From: Lucifuga dentata
Taxonomy: Eukaryota > Chordata > Actinopteri > Ophidiiformes > Bythitidae
DNA: 64,000 nucleotides
Assembly (NCBI GenBank): GCA_014773175.1
Contig: VXCM01002113.1
Coordinates: forward strand, 62,001-126,000
Direction of reading: 5' to 3'
Under the pieces are notes generated by a model. The model was not told the DNA's origin. It was given only the letters and a program-made list of their open reading frames with translations, and made no database searches. Every line of letters begins with the position of its first letter. Within the stretch, counting starts at the first letter, position 1. Both the position numbers and the translations under genes were made by a program. Below are positions 62,938-64,000 of the stretch, one piece after another.

Positions 62938-64000
62938 TCAAGTCTTCTCTCCTTCAATTTTCAAGTCTTTATGGTCCTGTTCTCTTTCCTCTTCCTGTGT
63001 GAAACTCCGCTGTTGCCCGTTGACTTGGAACTTATCATGGGCCCATTTGGGGTTTTTGTTGTTGGGGCTGATGGTGGTTTTCCGGATGATGAATCGTGCC
63101 CTGCCACGCAAGAAGCCTCCCCGTCCACGCCCTCGGTTGTCCATCCATTTGCAATCTATCTCATCGTCTCTGTCATCATGCTGGGAGAAAGATGGAAAAA
63201 ATCCATGAAAATAGTTATATTTCAGTTGGGGGATTAATTGCAAAACTTCCACCTTGTGCTAGGCTGTATATAATGATGGTGATGAATGAGATCTACGTTA
63301 CCAAGAAGTATTTTTTGCTCTTTGGTGTGTACTCTGGGTCCCAGTCTTCATTTTTCGGGTGTGCTGCCATGTTTGTGGGGTTACTATGTGAACTGTTTCC
63401 TTGATAATTTCCTTTGTTCCAGCCCCTTCCACGAATTTGTACTTGCTATAATTTTAGGAGAAGAAATTCAAAATCTTTGAGATGGAGCAACATAAAAGTG
63501 AAATACACTGTAAAATACATATTAAGGAACACTGTAACTTTACACTGTGTTCCATAGCTTCCATAGAGGATGTCTCACTTACAAATCCTCCTCGTGGCCT
63601 TCCTCTTTCACCAGGTCCAACAGAATCCCTTTGACCCAGTCGGGCCCTGTTAAATCCTTCATCTTTGGGATCAGATTTGTCATGAGAAAACTCTTCTGCT
63701 TTTTGGGATTTAGAGGATGAACAGGACGATGATGAACTGGAGCGAGAGCGCTTCTTCTTGCTTTTCCTACAACATGAAATGGTACATACAACCTCCTCAA
63801 AGCCAAACAGGGTCGATAAAGAGTTTCAAACAGTACAAATGTCAATTGCACATACTTTGATTTCTTGTGGCGTTTGGAGGACTTTTCCGGTGGTCTCTCT
63901 CTACTAGAATCTGGAGATTCTCCTTCATCTCTCCCCTGATGCTGATTATAATCTTTCTCGTGGGAGGAATATTTTTTACGGCGTTCAATATCCAAACGAA
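62938..64000 (-). CDS. thrap3: THRAP3 (TRAP150), 3' part: last four exons, runs off the right edge
   Basis: Four exons are in phase: >64000-63856, 63766-63583, 63445-63302 and 63180-62938 (TGA at 62940-62938). The first visible codons read [17 protein letters not shown]. Next come basic and Ser-rich stretches ([15 protein letters not shown]), then GRPRGGF joined to [14 protein letters not shown], then [16 protein letters not shown] joined to HDDRDDEID, an Arg-Gly-rich segment ([16 protein letters not shown]), and [10 protein letters not shown] near the end. The [12 protein letters not shown] and KWAHDKF motifs are hallmarks of the THRAP3/BCLAF1 family. These proteins act in the nucleus in pre-mRNA splicing, mRNA decay and Mediator-linked transcription. 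BCLAF1 is the main alternative; neighbours sh3d21 and eva1b favour THRAP3. Introns here are short (89-137 bases), unlike those of sh3d21. Confidence 0.93.

Noticed and set aside
1..64000. Search for CRISPR arrays, operons, phage genes, rRNA or tRNA
   Set aside because: None seen; the sequence is vertebrate nuclear DNA and the repeats are transposons and microsatellites.

Overview
This window looks like nuclear DNA of a ray-finned fish, probably a percomorph. The evidence is intron-containing vertebrate genes, A+T-rich sequence with long dinucleotide microsatellites and homopolymers, and dispersed non-coding transposon families of fish type. No prokaryotic, organellar or viral gene was seen. 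The assembly is a draft: there is one 144-base N gap (23549-23692) and a dozen single Ns, nearly all beside homopolymer runs.

Three protein-coding genes can be read with confidence, all in the right-hand 25 kb. eva1b (+) has its two coding exons at 39089-39695. sh3d21 (-), a three-SH3 adaptor related to CIN85 and CD2AP, runs from 57984 down to 44017. I reconstructed 16 coding exons whose phases join into 1,440 nt, or 479 aa plus stop. The 3' part of thrap3 (-) occupies 62938-64000 as its last four exons and continues past the right edge. The order thrap3 > sh3d21 > < eva1b matches, from memory, the human 1p34.3 order THRAP3-SH3D21-EVA1B, which supports the orthology calls. Functionally they are unrelated neighbours: an RNA-processing and transcription co-factor, a membrane-trafficking-type adaptor, and a small single-pass membrane protein.

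The left 39 kb has no exon I can defend. It holds microsatellites, poly(A)/(T) tracts and several repeat families. Family A is a foldback element of about 0.4-0.6 kb flanked by TTAA, with at least five two-ended copies and two partial ones. Family B is a terminal-inverted-repeat element. In two places A lies inside B at the same TTAA, and a third B copy keeps that site empty. Other families are C, F, I and CTTGA-rich arrays. Candidate non-coding exons (3711-4125, 25300-25586) and candidate conserved enhancers (21850-21970, 36090-36340) are weak calls.

The most interesting structures outside the genes are the nested A-in-B composite and its empty site, a 60-bp perfect spacerless palindrome (58340-58399), a 112-bp perfect inverted repeat abutting the assembly gap (23693-24011), and an inverted repeat pair in sh3d21 introns that brackets exons 10-12.
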